NCBI GenBank assembly: GCA_947626465.1
Contig: CANQSI010000015.1
Coordinates: 1 to 16,955 of the forward strand
Origin: an uncultured Atopobiaceae bacterium
Lineage (GTDB): Bacteria > Actinomycetota > Coriobacteriia > Coriobacteriales > Atopobiaceae
Length of the DNA: 16,955 bases
Direction of reading: 5' to 3'
The translations under genes were made by a program, and so were the position numbers. Positions 1 to 5,658 of the stretch are shown here, piece by piece; position 1 is the first letter of the stretch; the number at the start of each line of letters is the position of its first letter. The notes beneath the pieces were generated by a model that was given only the letters and a program-made list of their open reading frames with translations, was not told where the DNA came from and did not search any database.

Positions 1-345
1 CCGGCTCAAGGCGCTACGCGAGCCGGCGGAGGGCGCTACGCGATGCGCGGGGCGCCTTCCGGGCGGAGAGGGCCGGCGGAGAGCCGGCAGAGAACGGGTA
101 GAGGCCGGCAGAGTACCGGCTCAAGGTTCTATGCGAACCGGCGGTAGGCGCTACGCGATGCGCGGGGCGCCTTCCGGGCGGAGAGGGCCGGCAGAGGATC
201 GGCGCAAGGTTCCACGCGCATCGGCGGTAGTCGCTCGATGCCAAGCGCATTGAAATTGCGCGGAGTGATAAACCGGCGCAAGGCGCTCGACGCCATACGC
301 GATGAATTCGAGCAGTGGGGTGCGCGCGGCGCAAGGCGCGAGACG
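1..345. repeat. Degenerate GC-rich direct repeats, 115-bp period at the left end
   Basis: A 46-bp segment is exactly duplicated at 32-77 and 147-192, and similarity extends over about 77 bp (1-77 against 116-192), a 115-bp period. Each copy starts with ccggctcaagg and can fold, because ccggctc at 1-7 pairs with gagccgg at 20-26. More worn copies of the same start (cggcgcaagg) appear near 201, 273 and 328. Open frames on both strands here are compositional: they are rich in Arg, Pro and Ala, lack a ribosome site and resemble no family I know. I see no gene from 1 to about 560. Confidence 0.8.
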
Positions 346-414
346 CGACGCGCGGTGAATTCGGGCGGCAGGATGTGCCGGCGGTGGACGCCGCGAGCGC
401 GCACAGTCCGAGTA

Positions 415-480
415 CGGGTGCCTTCCGGGCACGGATGTCTTCCGGGCACGGGTGCCTTCGGGCACGGGCGCCTCCGGCCC
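415..480. repeat. 17-bp tandem repeat, about four units, each a small hairpin
   Basis: Units begin at 415, 432, 449 and 465. The first two are 17 bp, the third is 16 bp and the fourth is degenerate; the core is cgggtgccttccgggca. Each unit can form a short hairpin (gtgcc pairing with ggcac), and the third has a TTCG tetraloop closed by C-G. The block lies 150-200 bp upstream of the membrane-protein gene, and no function can be read from the sequence. Confidence 0.75.
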
Positions 481-544
481 GGGCGCCGCCTGGGCATGGG
501 AGCGGGTGCCGTTGGCGGGGGCTGGGCTGGGGTTTGTGTGGGCA

Positions 545-575
545 TTGGGAGGGTTGCGGGGCGGTGGGGTAGAAT
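545..575 (+). promoter_or_regulatory. Possible promoter of the membrane-protein gene at 624
   Basis: A -10-like TAGAAT at 570-575 lies about 48 bp upstream of the start codon. A weak -35-like TTGGGA at 545-550 gives a long 19-bp spacer. Only the -10 is reasonable; the -35 is poor. Confidence 0.3.
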
Positions 576-623
576 GCCGCGTTGTTACCTCGAACGACCG
601 AGCTTTTGTGGCAAGGAGTAAAT

Positions 624-1502
624 ATGGCAAGCCACATGAAGGGTTCTATGGACCAGAAGCCGTCCACCGATGCGGCTCCCAAGCACACCGCCGCACCTGG
701 CGAGACGCAGGTGCGCCCCGCGGACGCTCCGGCTTCGTCGCCCTACGGCACGAGCCCGAGCACGCCCAGCGGGCCGAACCTCGACATTCCCGAGAAGAAG
801 CCGCATCGCAAGTGGCCGCTCGTGCTGCTGCTCATCGTCATCATCGTGGCCGGCGTGCTCTTCGTCGGACGCTTCGTGTGGCCGGACTTCTTCAACAGCA
901 TCCCGGTGATCGGCGACGTGTTCGGCACGCAGAACGAGCAGCCCGCTGAAGGCGAGAACGCTGAAGGCGAGAGCACCGAGGGGGAGAACCCCGAGGGCGA
1001 GCAAACGACGCAGGTTCCCGAGCACCCCGGCACCATCACCGAGGACCAGAGCGGTTCCGTCCAGGCTCCCGATGGCGCCACCTTCAACCTCAGCTCCGAC
1101 CTCCACTCCGAGGTCCAGCTCGAGAGCGTGTCGGACGACGGCATCGTCCTCCGCTTCTTCTCCGATCCCGAGGCCGCCTACACGACCGTGCACATCACGA
1201 GCTGCGAGATCAATGGCCAGGCGCAGGATCCGCTTGCCGAGGGCACGCCGCTCCACTACACGCTCCACAATGAGTACACCGGCGACACCACCGAATCGCT
1301 CGACCCGTACTTCATCATCAGCCCCGTGAGCGGCAGCCAGGATTCCACGACGCTCACCATCCGCATGGATGGCTTCACGGCGGCCGACTACGCCAACGTG
1401 AAGCTCGGCGTGGATCAGACCTTTGCCTACGGCGAGCTCTCCACGGGCGAGTACGAGGTGGCGAACGTGAACGGGCTCTTCCTCGACGTCACCCGCGCCT
1501 AG
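624..1502 (+). CDS. Single-pass membrane protein with acidic Gly-Glu repeat and extracellular C-terminal domain
   Basis: The product is 292 aa. The start is chosen at 624 because AAGGAG sits just upstream (613-618); an in-frame ATG at 582 lacks such a site. Residues 1-60 are a hydrophilic, Pro/Ser/Thr/Ala-rich tail, presumably cytoplasmic. Residues 64-84 (WPLVLLLIVIIVAGVLFVG) are one membrane segment preceded by basic residues, so the rest should lie outside the cell. Residues about 108-127 are an acidic EGEN/EGES repeat that looks like a flexible stalk. Residues about 135-292 form a compact Thr/Ser/Asp-rich domain of mostly beta character with one Cys. I do not recognise the domain. No LPxTG motif is present, so anchoring is by the membrane segment only. 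The gene appears monocistronic, ending at the terminator at 1562-1592. The reading frame is secure; the function is unknown. Confidence 0.85.
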   Translation: MASHMKGSMDQKPSTDAAPKHTAAPGETQVRPADAPASSPYGTSPSTPSGPNLDIPEKKPHRKWPLVLLLIVIIVAGVLFVGRFVWPDFFNSIPVIGDVFGTQNEQPAEGENAEGESTEGENPEGEQTTQVPEHPGTITEDQSGSVQAPDGATFNLSSDLHSEVQLESVSDDGIVLRFFSDPEAAYTTVHITSCEINGQAQDPLAEGTPLHYTLHNEYTGDTTESLDPYFIISPVSGSQDSTTLTIRMDGFTAADYANVKLGVDQTFAYGELSTGEYEVANVNGLFLDVTRA

Positions 1503-1520
1503 CGGGGAGAACGCGCGTAC

Positions 1521-1538
1521 GTGCGCCTTCGGGCGCAC
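1521..1538 (+). other. Short hairpin with TTCG tetraloop after the membrane-protein gene
   Basis: GTGCGCC-TTCG-GGCGCAC forms seven perfect base pairs closed by a C(UUCG)G tetraloop, 18 bp after the stop codon at 1502. No T-run follows. It may stabilise the 3' end of the mRNA ahead of the stronger terminator at 1562. Confidence 0.6.
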
Positions 1539-1561
1539 GCCGCCTCGCTTCGAGCGACAAT

Positions 1562-1592
1562 AAAGGCCGCGACCCGAACGGGCGCGGCCTTT
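1562..1592 (+). terminator. Intrinsic terminator, A/T-flanked hairpin
   Basis: AAAGGCCGCG at 1562-1571 pairs perfectly with CGCGGCCTTT at 1583-1592, and an inner CCC/GGG pairing extends the stem past one bulged A. The AAA/TTT flanks make it readable in either direction. It closes the unit that starts at 624. Confidence 0.85.
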
Positions 1593-1805
1593 CGTGTGGC
1601 TTTACGCAGGACGCCCTAGCAGGTTCGGCGCGAGACCGAACACGTCCCCCGATCAAAGCCCTCGTAACCCTACTACATTTCCGAGGTCAGCGCGTTGAAC
1701 ACGGCGTACCCGGATGTTCGCGGGGCGCTGAGCGCGCCGAGCGGGGGCATTGGCTACCCTTAAGGGCAAGCGACGAACGTGCCATTGCGAGCGAAAGGAT
1801 GCGCG
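1593..1805 (+). promoter_or_regulatory. Intergenic region upstream of the superoxide reductase with a CCCTTAAGGG dyad
   Basis: Together with the terminator upstream this makes a gene-free gap of about 300 bp. A perfect 10-bp palindrome, CCCTTAAGGG at 1757-1766, lies 39 bp before the start codon and overlaps a weak -10-like TACCCT at 1755-1760. It is a candidate operator or part of the promoter. I see no convincing -35 element or RNA gene. Confidence 0.35.
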
Positions 1806-2186
1806 ATGTCCCTCAAGTTCTACAAGTGCCCCAATTGCAGTGATGTGGTGGTCAAGGCCGACGACAACGGCAATGAGCTTTCGTGCCACGGCGTGCCGAT
1901 GGAGCTGCTCAAGGCCGACGACATGGATGCCGCGCTCGAGAAGCACGTGCCTGCCGTGATGGTGGAGGGGAACCTCGTGAAGGTGGCGGTGGGAAGCGTG
2001 ATGCACCCCATGACCCCCGAGCACTACATCACGCTCATCGCGCTCGAGTGCGAGAAGACCTACCAGGTGGCGCACCTCACGCCCGAGGACGAGCCCTCGG
2101 CCGTATTCGCCGTGGCGCCGGGCGATGCGCCGCTTCGCGTGTACGAGTTCTGCTCGCTCCATGGCCTCTGGAAGTACGAGCTCTAA
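1806..2186 (+). CDS. dfx: Desulfoferrodoxin-type superoxide reductase with altered iron centre I
   Basis: The product is 126 aa, the usual length of two-iron superoxide reductases (desulfoferrodoxins). These reduce superoxide to hydrogen peroxide in the cytoplasm of anaerobes using electrons from rubredoxin or similar donors. The catalytic centre II is complete: His47 within EKHVP (the Glu-Lys pair assists substrate), His67 and His73 in HPMTPEHY, then Cys116 and His119 in FCSLHG. The N-terminal centre I should have CxxC followed by adjacent Cys-Cys. Here it has Cys8 and Cys11, but the later pair reads Cys27-His28, so one ligand is changed to His. The start at 1806 is preceded by GAAAGGAT; an in-frame upstream ATG at 1779 would add nine residues ahead of the conserved N-terminus. 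The gene stands alone between two terminators. Confidence 0.95.
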   Translation: MSLKFYKCPNCSDVVVKADDNGNELSCHGVPMELLKADDMDAALEKHVPAVMVEGNLVKVAVGSVMHPMTPEHYITLIALECEKTYQVAHLTPEDEPSAVFAVAPGDAPLRVYEFCSLHGLWKYEL

Positions 2187-2254
2187 GCGCGGTGCGCCGC
2201 CGCGCGCGAAACTCGTCGCGCGGTTCGTGCGCCGCTTGCCCGCGTTCGCGAGGG

Positions 2255-2287
2255 AAACCCCGAATTCCTCCACGAATTCGGGGTTTT
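2255..2287 (+). terminator. Strong intrinsic terminator after the superoxide reductase gene
   Basis: AAACCCCGAATTC at 2255-2267 pairs perfectly over 13 bp with GAATTCGGGGTTT at 2274-2286, with a 6-nt loop and a short T-run. It isolates dfx from the protease gene. Confidence 0.9.
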
Positions 2288-2417
2288 CGTATGAATACAC
2301 GTGGAGAATATTGACGCACCGGCACGGCATCGCGAAGATGCGCGGCTGATGAATATTCCTCGCGTGGGGAATCGCTTCCGAACCTCCGCGCGCACACCTC
2401 ACTACCTCGGGAGAAAG

Positions 2418-4385
2418 ATGAAACGCACCAACCGCAGAACCCGCTATCTCGGCGCCGCGTTCGCAGTGCTCATGGCGCTCGTGTTCGGCTCGTTCGCCTT
2501 CGGGGCCACGTCAGCGCGAGGCGAGGAAGGCGCTGACGCCGCTGCGCCTGCGCAGAGCACCGCCGAGACGGTGCCGGGCGAAGTCCTCGTGCTCTTCGAC
2601 GACCCGGAGGCGGCCGAGCTTTCCGTGGAAGCCGCCGAGGGTGGCGTGCAGGCGCTCTCGCTCGAAGGCGAGGGCGAGCTCAATGACGTGCCCGCCGACG
2701 CGCCCGCCGAGGAGGCCGCGCCCGTCGTCGTGGAAGGCTTCGAAGTAGAGGAAGCCGAGGTCATCGCCCCCGACGTGGATGGCCAGACGATCGTCTCGCT
2801 CGAGCTCGCCGATGAAGGCGAGACTGATGCGCTCATCGACGCCCTCGATGCGATCAAGGGCGTCTCCGCCCAGCCGAACTACGTGTACCAGCTCATGGAC
2901 GATGGCGTGAGCGCGCCGCTCACCAACGACGAGTACGCCGACCTCGAGTATTTCCTCGGGCCCCTCGGCGACGGGACCGATAGCTCCGGCTCGAACTTCT
3001 ACGCCGCATGGCAGGAGTTTCTCTCGGTAGACAGCCCATCGAGCGTGACGGTGGCCGTGATCGACACGGGCATCGATCCCACGCACCCCGATCTCCAGGA
3101 CAACGTACGCTACGACCTCGCCTATGACGCGGTGAACGATCGCAAGCTCACGGGGGACGCGGGAAGCCATGGCACCGCGGTGGCAGGCGTGATCGCGGCG
3201 ACGGCGAACAACGAGATCGGCGTCGTGGGCGCGGCGAGCGGCGCCCATGCATCGCTGACGGCGCCGAAGGTGAAGGTGATACCCGTCGGGGTGTTCGACG
3301 GACCTTCGGAGACGAGCACCTCCTACATCATCAGGGGCGCGAACTACGTGATCGACCTCGTCAAAGACGGCAAGGTGCGCGACCTTCGCGTGGCGAACTT
3401 CAGCCTTGGCATCTTCCCCGAGGATGACGACACGGAATTCGACCCCGCGTTCAAGAGCGTGATCGACGGGCTTATCGAGCAGGGCGTGCTCTGCGTGGCG
3501 GCGGGCGGCAACGGCGTCGTGGGCCCCGACGGCACGAATATCGGCACGACGCAGGTGTGCTATCCGAGCGACTACGACCCCGTGCTCTCCGTGACGGCGC
3601 TTACGGAAAACGGCGCAAACGCCGGCTATTCCGACTACAACCTGCACAAGGACATCTCGGCGCCGGGTAACGACATCGCCACCACCTCGCCGGAGGGGGG
3701 CTACGTGTGGGAGGACGGCACGAGCTTCTCCTCGCCCATCGTGGCAAGCGCGGCGGCGATCCTGTGCTCGGCCAATCCGAACCTCACGCCCGCTGAGCTG
3801 AGCGAGATCATCTGCGACACGGCCGCGCCGCTGCCGAGCGACGAGAACTCGCATGCGGGCGAGACCGGCTCCGTAGGCGCGCTCGATGCGCATGCGGCGC
3901 TCGTCGAGGCCATCGCGCGCGCTGGCTCGAAGCCCTCTGACGGCACGACGCCCGCGTATCGCCTCTACAACCGCTGGACCGGGGCCCACCTCGTGACCAC
4001 CTCGAAGGACGAGTCCATGCAGCTTCGCGGGGACAACTACGGCTCGTGGTTGGCCGACGGCATCTGCTTCACGGTGCTCCCCGCCGCCTCGACGGAGGGC
4101 AGGCCCATCTACCGCGTGTACAACCCCTATAACGGCGACCACTTCTATACGGAAAGCGACGCCGAGGCGGCGAACCTCGCCTCCCATGGCTGGCGCCGCG
4201 AGGGCATTGCGTGGCGTGCGGCGGACGCTGGCGAAGGCGTGCCCGTCTATAGGCTCTACAACCCCTACATGAAGGCGAACGGCGGCTTGGGCAACCACCT
4301 CTGGACCATCAGCGCGAGCGAGAACGCCGACCTCTCCTCCCACGGCTGGATCTCAGAATCCGCAGCCTGGCGAGCGGTGAGGTAG
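2418..4385 (+). CDS. Secreted subtilisin-family (S8) serine protease with C-terminal DUF5648-like repeats
   Basis: The product is 655 aa. It starts at 2418 after GGGAGAAAG; in-frame upstream ATGs (2301, 2349) would place about 20-40 extra residues before the signal peptide. Residues 1-33 form a basic-hydrophobic signal peptide. Residues about 50-165 are an acidic propeptide-like region (VPGEVLVLFDD near 52; AQPNYVYQ near its end). The catalytic triad is Asp216 (VIDTGID), His251 (GSHGTAVAG) and Ser436 (GTSFSSP), with Asn365 in the oxyanion-hole position. Three repeats of 45-50 aa begin near 514, 565 and 611, each with Y-R-L/V-Y-N at the start and a H-x-(Y/W/V)-T core, and the last two with SHGW. 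They match the DUF5648 type, thought to act as a surface or glycan-binding module. There is no LPxTG motif, so the enzyme is either released or held by the repeats. The substrate is unknown. Confidence 0.95.
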   Translation: MKRTNRRTRYLGAAFAVLMALVFGSFAFGATSARGEEGADAAAPAQSTAETVPGEVLVLFDDPEAAELSVEAAEGGVQALSLEGEGELNDVPADAPAEEAAPVVVEGFEVEEAEVIAPDVDGQTIVSLELADEGETDALIDALDAIKGVSAQPNYVYQLMDDGVSAPLTNDEYADLEYFLGPLGDGTDSSGSNFYAAWQEFLSVDSPSSVTVAVIDTGIDPTHPDLQDNVRYDLAYDAVNDRKLTGDAGSHGTAVAGVIAATANNEIGVVGAASGAHASLTAPKVKVIPVGVFDGPSETSTSYIIRGANYVIDLVKDGKVRDLRVANFSLGIFPEDDDTEFDPAFKSVIDGLIEQGVLCVAAGGNGVVGPDGTNIGTTQVCYPSDYDPVLSVTALTENGANAGYSDYNLHKDISAPGNDIATTSPEGGYVWEDGTSFSSPIVASAAAILCSANPNLTPAELSEIICDTAAPLPSDENSHAGETGSVGALDAHAALVEAIARAGSKPSDGTTPAYRLYNRWTGAHLVTTSKDESMQLRGDNYGSWLADGICFTVLPAASTEGRPIYRVYNPYNGDHFYTESDAEAANLASHGWRREGIAWRAADAGEGVPVYRLYNPYMKANGGLGNHLWTISASENADLSSHGWISESAAWRAVR

Positions 4386-4413
4386 ATCTCGCACCTTCAA
4401 AGCTCGAGCTAAG

Positions 4414-4454
4414 CAGATGGCCCGGACAGTCCGTTGGACTATCCGGGCCATCTG
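4414..4454 (-). repeat. Hairpin A3, distal copy
   Basis: A 41-nt near-perfect hairpin: 19-nt arms starting cagatggcccgg and ending ccgggccatctg, with a 3-nt loop. One pair is C-A on the plus strand but G-U in the minus-strand RNA. It begins 28 bp after the protease stop codon and could also end that transcript, but no T-run follows on either strand. Confidence 0.85.
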
Positions 4455-4584
4455 GCGGAGGAGGAGAGATTCCGCAAAAATCGCTCCGCGATTTTTGCCG
4501 GCTTCGCGCGAAGAGCTCGCGCTCAGCCCATGAGGAGCCACAAGGGCTCCTCATGCCCTTCGAGAGTTCGAATCTCTCCTCCTC
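4453..4584 (-). repeat. Unit X2: tRNA-tail-bounded structured element, distal copy
   Basis: A 15-bp perfect stem (4458-4472 with 4570-4584), made from tRNA-Ser tail sequence, encloses 97 nt. Inside are GCAAAAATCGC/GCGATTTTTGC (4474-4498, 11 bp, 3-nt loop), a smaller GC hairpin around 4500-4520, and CATGAGGAGCC/GGCTCCTCATG (4529-4555, 11 bp). The minus-strand RNA would form a multi-branch junction ending in CCA, directly followed by hairpin A3. Plus-strand 4561-4584 equals 24 nt of the tRNA sense strand, so a minus transcript carries its complement. Confidence 0.85.
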
Positions 4585-4587
4585 AAA

Positions 4588-4628
4588 CAGATTGCCCAGG
4601 TAGGCCTTCGGCCTACCCAGGCAATCTG
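4588..4628 (-). repeat. Hairpin A2, middle copy
   Basis: A 41-nt hairpin with arms starting cagattgcc and ending ggcaatctg and a short TTC-type loop. Two positions mispair on the plus strand (C-A, A-C) but become U-G and G-U in the minus-strand RNA. Base changes relative to A1 and A3 are matched in the opposite arm. Confidence 0.85.
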
Positions 4629-4758
4629 GCGGAGGAGGAGAGATTCCGCAAAAATCGCTCCGCGATTTTTGCCGAGCTACGCGGCCTTCGGCACGCTTCG
4701 CTCCTTGAGGCGCCACCGGCGCCTCAAGCCCTTCGAGTTCGAATCTCTCCTCCTCCTC
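4627..4758 (-). repeat. Unit X1: tRNA-tail-bounded structured element, proximal copy
   Basis: A 16-bp stem (4631-4646 with 4741-4756) encloses 94 nt. The GCAAAAATCGC hairpin at 4648-4672 is identical to that in X2. The middle hairpin (4673-4702) differs in sequence but still folds. The last hairpin is CTTGAGGCGCC/GGCGCCTCAAG (4704-4728). Compared with X2 it has two changed pairs (T-A to A-T and C-G to A-T), and pairing is kept in both. Plus-strand 4735-4756 matches 22 nt of the tRNA sense strand. Confidence 0.85.
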
Positions 4759-4761
4759 AAG

Positions 4762-4802
4762 CAGTTTGCCCAGGGAGGCCTTCGGCCTACCTGGGCAAAC
4801 TG
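4762..4802 (-). terminator. Hairpin A1 directly after tRNA-Ser; possible transcript end
   Basis: A 41-nt hairpin with 19-nt arms (cagtttgccc and gggcaaactg at the ends) overlaps the last bases of the encoded CCA. It has one mismatch. Its position just behind the tRNA suggests a role in ending or protecting the transcript, but no T-run follows on the minus strand, so a canonical intrinsic terminator is doubtful. It is the third copy of the A hairpin family. Confidence 0.55.
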
Positions 4803-4890
4803 GCGGAGGAGGAGAGATTCGAACTCTCGAGACGCTTGCGCGCCCAACGGTTTTCAAGACCGCCGCATTCAACCGCTCTGCCACTCCTCC
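4801..4890 (-). tRNA. tRNA-Ser (anticodon UGA), CCA encoded
   Basis: On the minus strand the gene begins GGAGGAGTGGCAGAGCGGTT and ends CTCCTCCGCCA. The acceptor arm pairs over seven bases (GGAGGAG with CTCCTCC), with G as discriminator base and an encoded CCA. The anticodon loop is CTTGAAA on a GCGGT/ACCGT stem, giving anticodon UGA (plus strand 4854-4856), which reads UCN serine codons. A long variable arm, typical of serine tRNAs, precedes the T-arm GAGAG-TTCGAAT-CTCTC. The gene is divergent from tadA, with 51 bp between tRNA 5' end and tadA start. Its 3' end is the seed of the 174-bp array. Confidence 0.97.
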
Positions 4891-4899
4891 GTGGTGCCC

Positions 4900-4906
4900 T
4901 ATGCTA
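4900..4906. promoter_or_regulatory. Overlapping -10 candidates for tadA (+) and tRNA-Ser (-)
   Basis: The stretch tatgcta contains TATGCT for the plus strand (4900-4905, about 37 bp before the tadA start) and TAGCAT for the minus strand (4906 to 4901, about 11 bp before the tRNA 5' end). Neither has a clear -35 box. The arrangement would couple or compete the two promoters. Confidence 0.3.
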
Positions 4907-4941
4907 GCGCAGAGCGCACTGGCGGGCGGCAAGGAGGCGGC

Positions 4942-5424
4942 GTGAGCGGGGATGCAGCGCGGGAAGCACATGGCGCTGAGCTCGATGGGTTCTTCATGGG
5001 GCTCGCGCTCGACGAGGCCAGGCGGGCGGCCGAGGAGGGCGAGGTGCCCATCGGTTCCGTGGTGGTGTGCGATGGCGAGGTAGTGGCACGCGCCCACAAT
5101 CGGCGCGAAGGCGATGCGGATCCCGCGGCGCACGCCGAGTTTCTCGCGATGGAGGAGGCGGCGCGTGCGCTCGGGCGCTGGCGCCTCATGGGCTGTACGG
5201 TCTACGTGACGCTCGAGCCCTGCCTCATGTGCGCCGGCCTCATGGTGAACGCGCGCATCGATCGCTGCGTCTACGGGGCGCACGACCCCAAGGGAGGCGC
5301 GCTCGGCACGCTCTACGACGTCTCGCACGATGCGCGTTTGAACCACGAGTTCGAGGTGGAATCCGGCGTGCGTGCCGAGGAGAGCGCGGCGCTCTTGCGA
5401 AGCTTCTTCAAGAGCCGCCGCTGA
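4942..5424 (+). CDS. tadA: tRNA-specific adenosine deaminase
   Basis: The product is 160 aa, normal for TadA, which deaminates adenosine to inosine at the wobble position of tRNA-Arg(ACG). The zinc-binding cytidine/adenosine-deaminase signature is complete: His64-Ala-Glu66 (Glu is the proton shuttle) and Pro-Cys94-Leu-Met-Cys97. The flanking EVPIGSVVV, HDPKGGALGTL and NHEFEVESGV are as in TadA rather than cytidine deaminases. I chose GTG at 4942 because AAGGAGG lies just upstream (4931-4937); an internal ATG at 4996 would shorten the first helix and has no ribosome site. The gene is divergent from tRNA-Ser and followed by a 234-bp gap. Confidence 0.95.
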   Translation: MSGDAAREAHGAELDGFFMGLALDEARRAAEEGEVPIGSVVVCDGEVVARAHNRREGDADPAAHAEFLAMEEAARALGRWRLMGCTVYVTLEPCLMCAGLMVNARIDRCVYGAHDPKGGALGTLYDVSHDARLNHEFEVESGVRAEESAALLRSFFKSRR

Positions 5425-5495
5425 GGGGGCGGGCGGGCCGAAAAGGGCCTTGGACCGTAACGCTCAAGCGCAGGGTGAGAGTTCAAACTCCCAGC

Positions 5496-5523
5496 TAGAC
5501 ATACCTAAAATCATGGGTACAAT
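5496..5523 (+). promoter_or_regulatory. Promoter of the M60 metalloprotease gene
   Basis: TAGACA (5496-5501), a 16-bp spacer and TACAAT (5518-5523) make a good housekeeping-type promoter. Transcription should start near 5530, leaving a leader of about 129 nt before the start codon at 5659. It is the best sigma-70-like promoter in the window. Confidence 0.65.
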
Positions 5524-5529
5524 CAGAGC

Positions 5530-5658
5530 CCCGGGCGGGGGTGGCTCAAGGTTTCCTCGAGGGATTTTAGGCTCGAGCGGGGCCATGAAAGCCCGGGTAG
5601 TACTCACGAACGCACACGAACGACGCTTACACACACCACGTGTTGCTGTGAGGTAGCC
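5530..5658 (+). promoter_or_regulatory. GC-rich structured 5' leader of the M60 protease gene
   Basis: The predicted leader can form a closing helix between CCCGGGC (near 5530) and GCCCGGG (near 5592), with repeated CTCGAG blocks able to pair inside, followed by an unpaired A/C-rich stretch and GTGAGGTAG before the ATG at 5659. I compared it with cyclic di-GMP, cyclic di-AMP, TPP, cobalamin and fluoride riboswitch cores by eye and found no match. It is either an unrecognised regulatory leader or simply a structured UTR. Confidence 0.35.

Larger units (their letters stand above)
4414..4802 (-). repeat. 174-bp-period tandem array derived from the tRNA-Ser 3' end
   Basis: Read on the minus strand, the order is tRNA-Ser, hairpin A1, unit X1, hairpin A2, unit X2, hairpin A3. 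The A hairpins start at 4414, 4588 and 4762, and the tRNA-tail copies at 4453, 4627 and 4801. Every spacing is exactly 174 bp. The tail copy, tggcggaggaggagagattc, is identical in all three; the third belongs to the real tRNA gene. The two X units fill the place where a tRNA body would be, but they carry hairpins instead. No reading frame is credible. The parts are listed separately. Confidence 0.95.

Noticed and set aside
14..688. Open frames on both strands in the left repeat region
   Set aside because: They are Arg/Pro/Ala-rich, overlap each other, contain the DNA repeats and have no ribosome site.
2511..4343. 610-codon minus-strand open frame opposite the S8 protease
   Set aside because: Same GC-skew shadow pattern; the protease catalytic triad on the plus strand is decisive.
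4414..4802. CRISPR array
   Set aside because: Only two full periods of 174 bp with internal hairpins and tRNA sequence; no short spacers and no cas genes.
4434..4907. 157-codon plus-strand open frame across the tRNA array
   Set aside because: It is produced by the repeats and runs through the antisense of tRNA-Ser; the translated repeats are not conserved as protein.
5425..5530. SRP RNA or a second tRNA after tadA
   Set aside because: No GGAAGG-type SRP core is present, and the T-arm-like gagagttcaaactccc lacks a matching acceptor or anticodon arm.
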